Of a stretch of DNA of 52,686 nt, positions 52,212 to 52,686 are shown in pieces. The notes under the pieces are model-generated. The model made no database searches. It was not told where the DNA came from and saw only the letters and a list, made by a program, of their open reading frames with translations. The DNA is from Gammaproteobacteria bacterium. GTDB lineage: Bacteria; Pseudomonadota; Gammaproteobacteria; Arenicellales; Poriferihabitantaceae. The stretch spans positions 1 to 52,686 of the forward strand of contig VYFG01000063.1 in NCBI GenBank assembly GCA_009842505.1. Reading direction: 5' to 3'. Position 1 is the first letter of the stretch; the number at the start of each line of letters is the position of its first letter. The position numbers were made by a program, and so were the translations under genes.

Positions 52212-52636
52212 CGGACCGGAAAGCCGGTTCGTTCCCGCACTCCGTTTCCGGGAGCAGGATCAGGACGGGGGTCGGTGCTCAGCTTTCCATACGGCACCAG
52301 CCACACGCCTTCACTGCATCTGACCCTGGCGCGTCTTGGGTTCATGCGCTCGATCGTGCCCGTCCAGCGATCCCCGCGGACGACGAATGAAACGATGTCC
52401 CCCCGGCGGAATTTCTCCTTGATGGGGTTCCTCATGTCCCCGGTTTTTCCGACATTCCTGGCATCACCGCTCTCCTCCCGGCCATCGACAGTCCCGTCGC
52501 AGCCGCGCACGTCGGACCTCGGCGTCGCCCCGATTCTCCGGGCGATGGCCTTCCAGGCCGGGCCGTGGCCCGCTTCCGGACCGGCCAGCGCGTGGGCGAT
52601 CTCGTGCAGGACCGTATCGGTGACCTGTTCGGGGGC
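52208..52636 (-). pseudogene. SprT-like zinc metallopeptidase, 5'-truncated
   Basis: The open frame begins right after a TGA at 52639-52637 and has no good start codon before the zinc motif. It reads VLHEIAHALAGPEAGHGPAW: HEIAH is the HExxH zinc motif and the later His/Trp matches the SprT/Spartan fold. A C-terminal KOW/SH3-like domain (GDIVSFVVRGDRW, NPRRARVRCSEGVWLVPYG) follows. Usual SprT proteins have about 40-60 residues before HExxH; here those are missing or in another frame, so the gene looks cut at its 5' end, or frameshifted in the last 50 bases. The piece from GTG 52510 could still be translated but lacks the active site. SprT-like proteins cleave DNA-protein crosslinks in eukaryotes; the bacterial role is less clear. 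Confidence 0.65.
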
Positions 52637-52686
52637 TCACAACGTCCCACAGTTGACTCACTGGGCCTGAGCGAGTACATTCCCGG

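Noticed and set aside
1..52686. CRISPR array, tRNA/rRNA genes, integrase or complete insertion sequence
   Set aside because: I looked for regularly spaced repeats, cloverleaf-like sequences and recombinase motifs and found none.

Overview
This is a GC-rich bacterial chromosome segment with no tRNA, rRNA, integrase, intact transposase or CRISPR array that I can see. The gene families are an HAE1-type RND pump, a MetR-like LysR regulator, fused flavin/GcvT demethylating dehydrogenases, trimethylamine methyltransferase (MttB) homologues and type I restriction. Together they suggest a heterotrophic pseudomonadotan (alpha- or gammaproteobacterium, probably marine or host-associated). The class cannot be settled from the sequence alone. 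Adjacent genes on the same strand are often coupled by 4-base ATGA or GTGA overlaps.

Layout. (1) 1-5039, minus strand: start of a fatty-acid hydroxylase/sterol desaturase, then an ABC exporter operon (ATPase, large FtsX-type permease, AttH-like lipocalin-fold protein). (2) 5380-9823, plus strand: RND membrane-fusion protein and inner-membrane pump, facing a minus-strand pair made of a small unknown ORF and an outer-membrane beta-barrel (9933-10897). (3) 11069-29225: a large catabolic island of two minus-strand operons with parallel content. Operon A (20380 down to 11069) encodes an MttB homologue, a GSAM-like aminotransferase, two FAD/GcvT-fused dimethylglycine-dehydrogenase-like proteins and a ThDP enzyme. 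Operon B (27189 down to 20744) encodes a class III aminotransferase, a second MttB homologue, an SRPBCC protein, an Asp/Glu-racemase-family protein and a third FAD/GcvT fusion. A MetR-like LysR regulator and a 3-hydroxyisobutyrate-dehydrogenase-like gene are read divergently from operon B. (4) 29467-32473: a TcuA-like flavoprotein and an aldehyde dehydrogenase.

(5) 32474-45763: a defence island. After an AT-rich spacer and a decayed Mrr-like fragment comes a 1255-residue protein with an SF1 helicase core and a C-terminal PD-(D/E)XK-type nuclease. Converging on it is a type I restriction operon hsdM-hsdS-ptuA-ptuB-hsdR, in which a Septu ATPase/HNH pair sits between the specificity and restriction subunits and is translationally coupled to hsdS. 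(6) 45764-52686: a loose region with large intergenic stretches, two small winged-helix-like proteins, a DMT and an MFS transporter, an unknown 359-residue protein coupled to a 5'-truncated SprT-like gene, and a degenerate second copy of the SprT-like C-terminal domain about 6 kb away.

How the genes may work together. The catabolic island looks like a pathway that strips methyl groups from an N-methylated (or other onium) compound and processes the remaining amine. MttB homologues would handle the quaternary substrate, the flavin/GcvT fusions would oxidise N-methyl groups and pass C1 units to tetrahydrofolate, and the aminotransferases, racemase-family enzyme, ThDP enzyme and dehydrogenases would process the carbon skeleton. 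No corrinoid-binding protein is encoded in the window, although known MttB-family enzymes need one. This island and the unclassified helicase-nuclease are the two strongest candidates for undescribed biology here.
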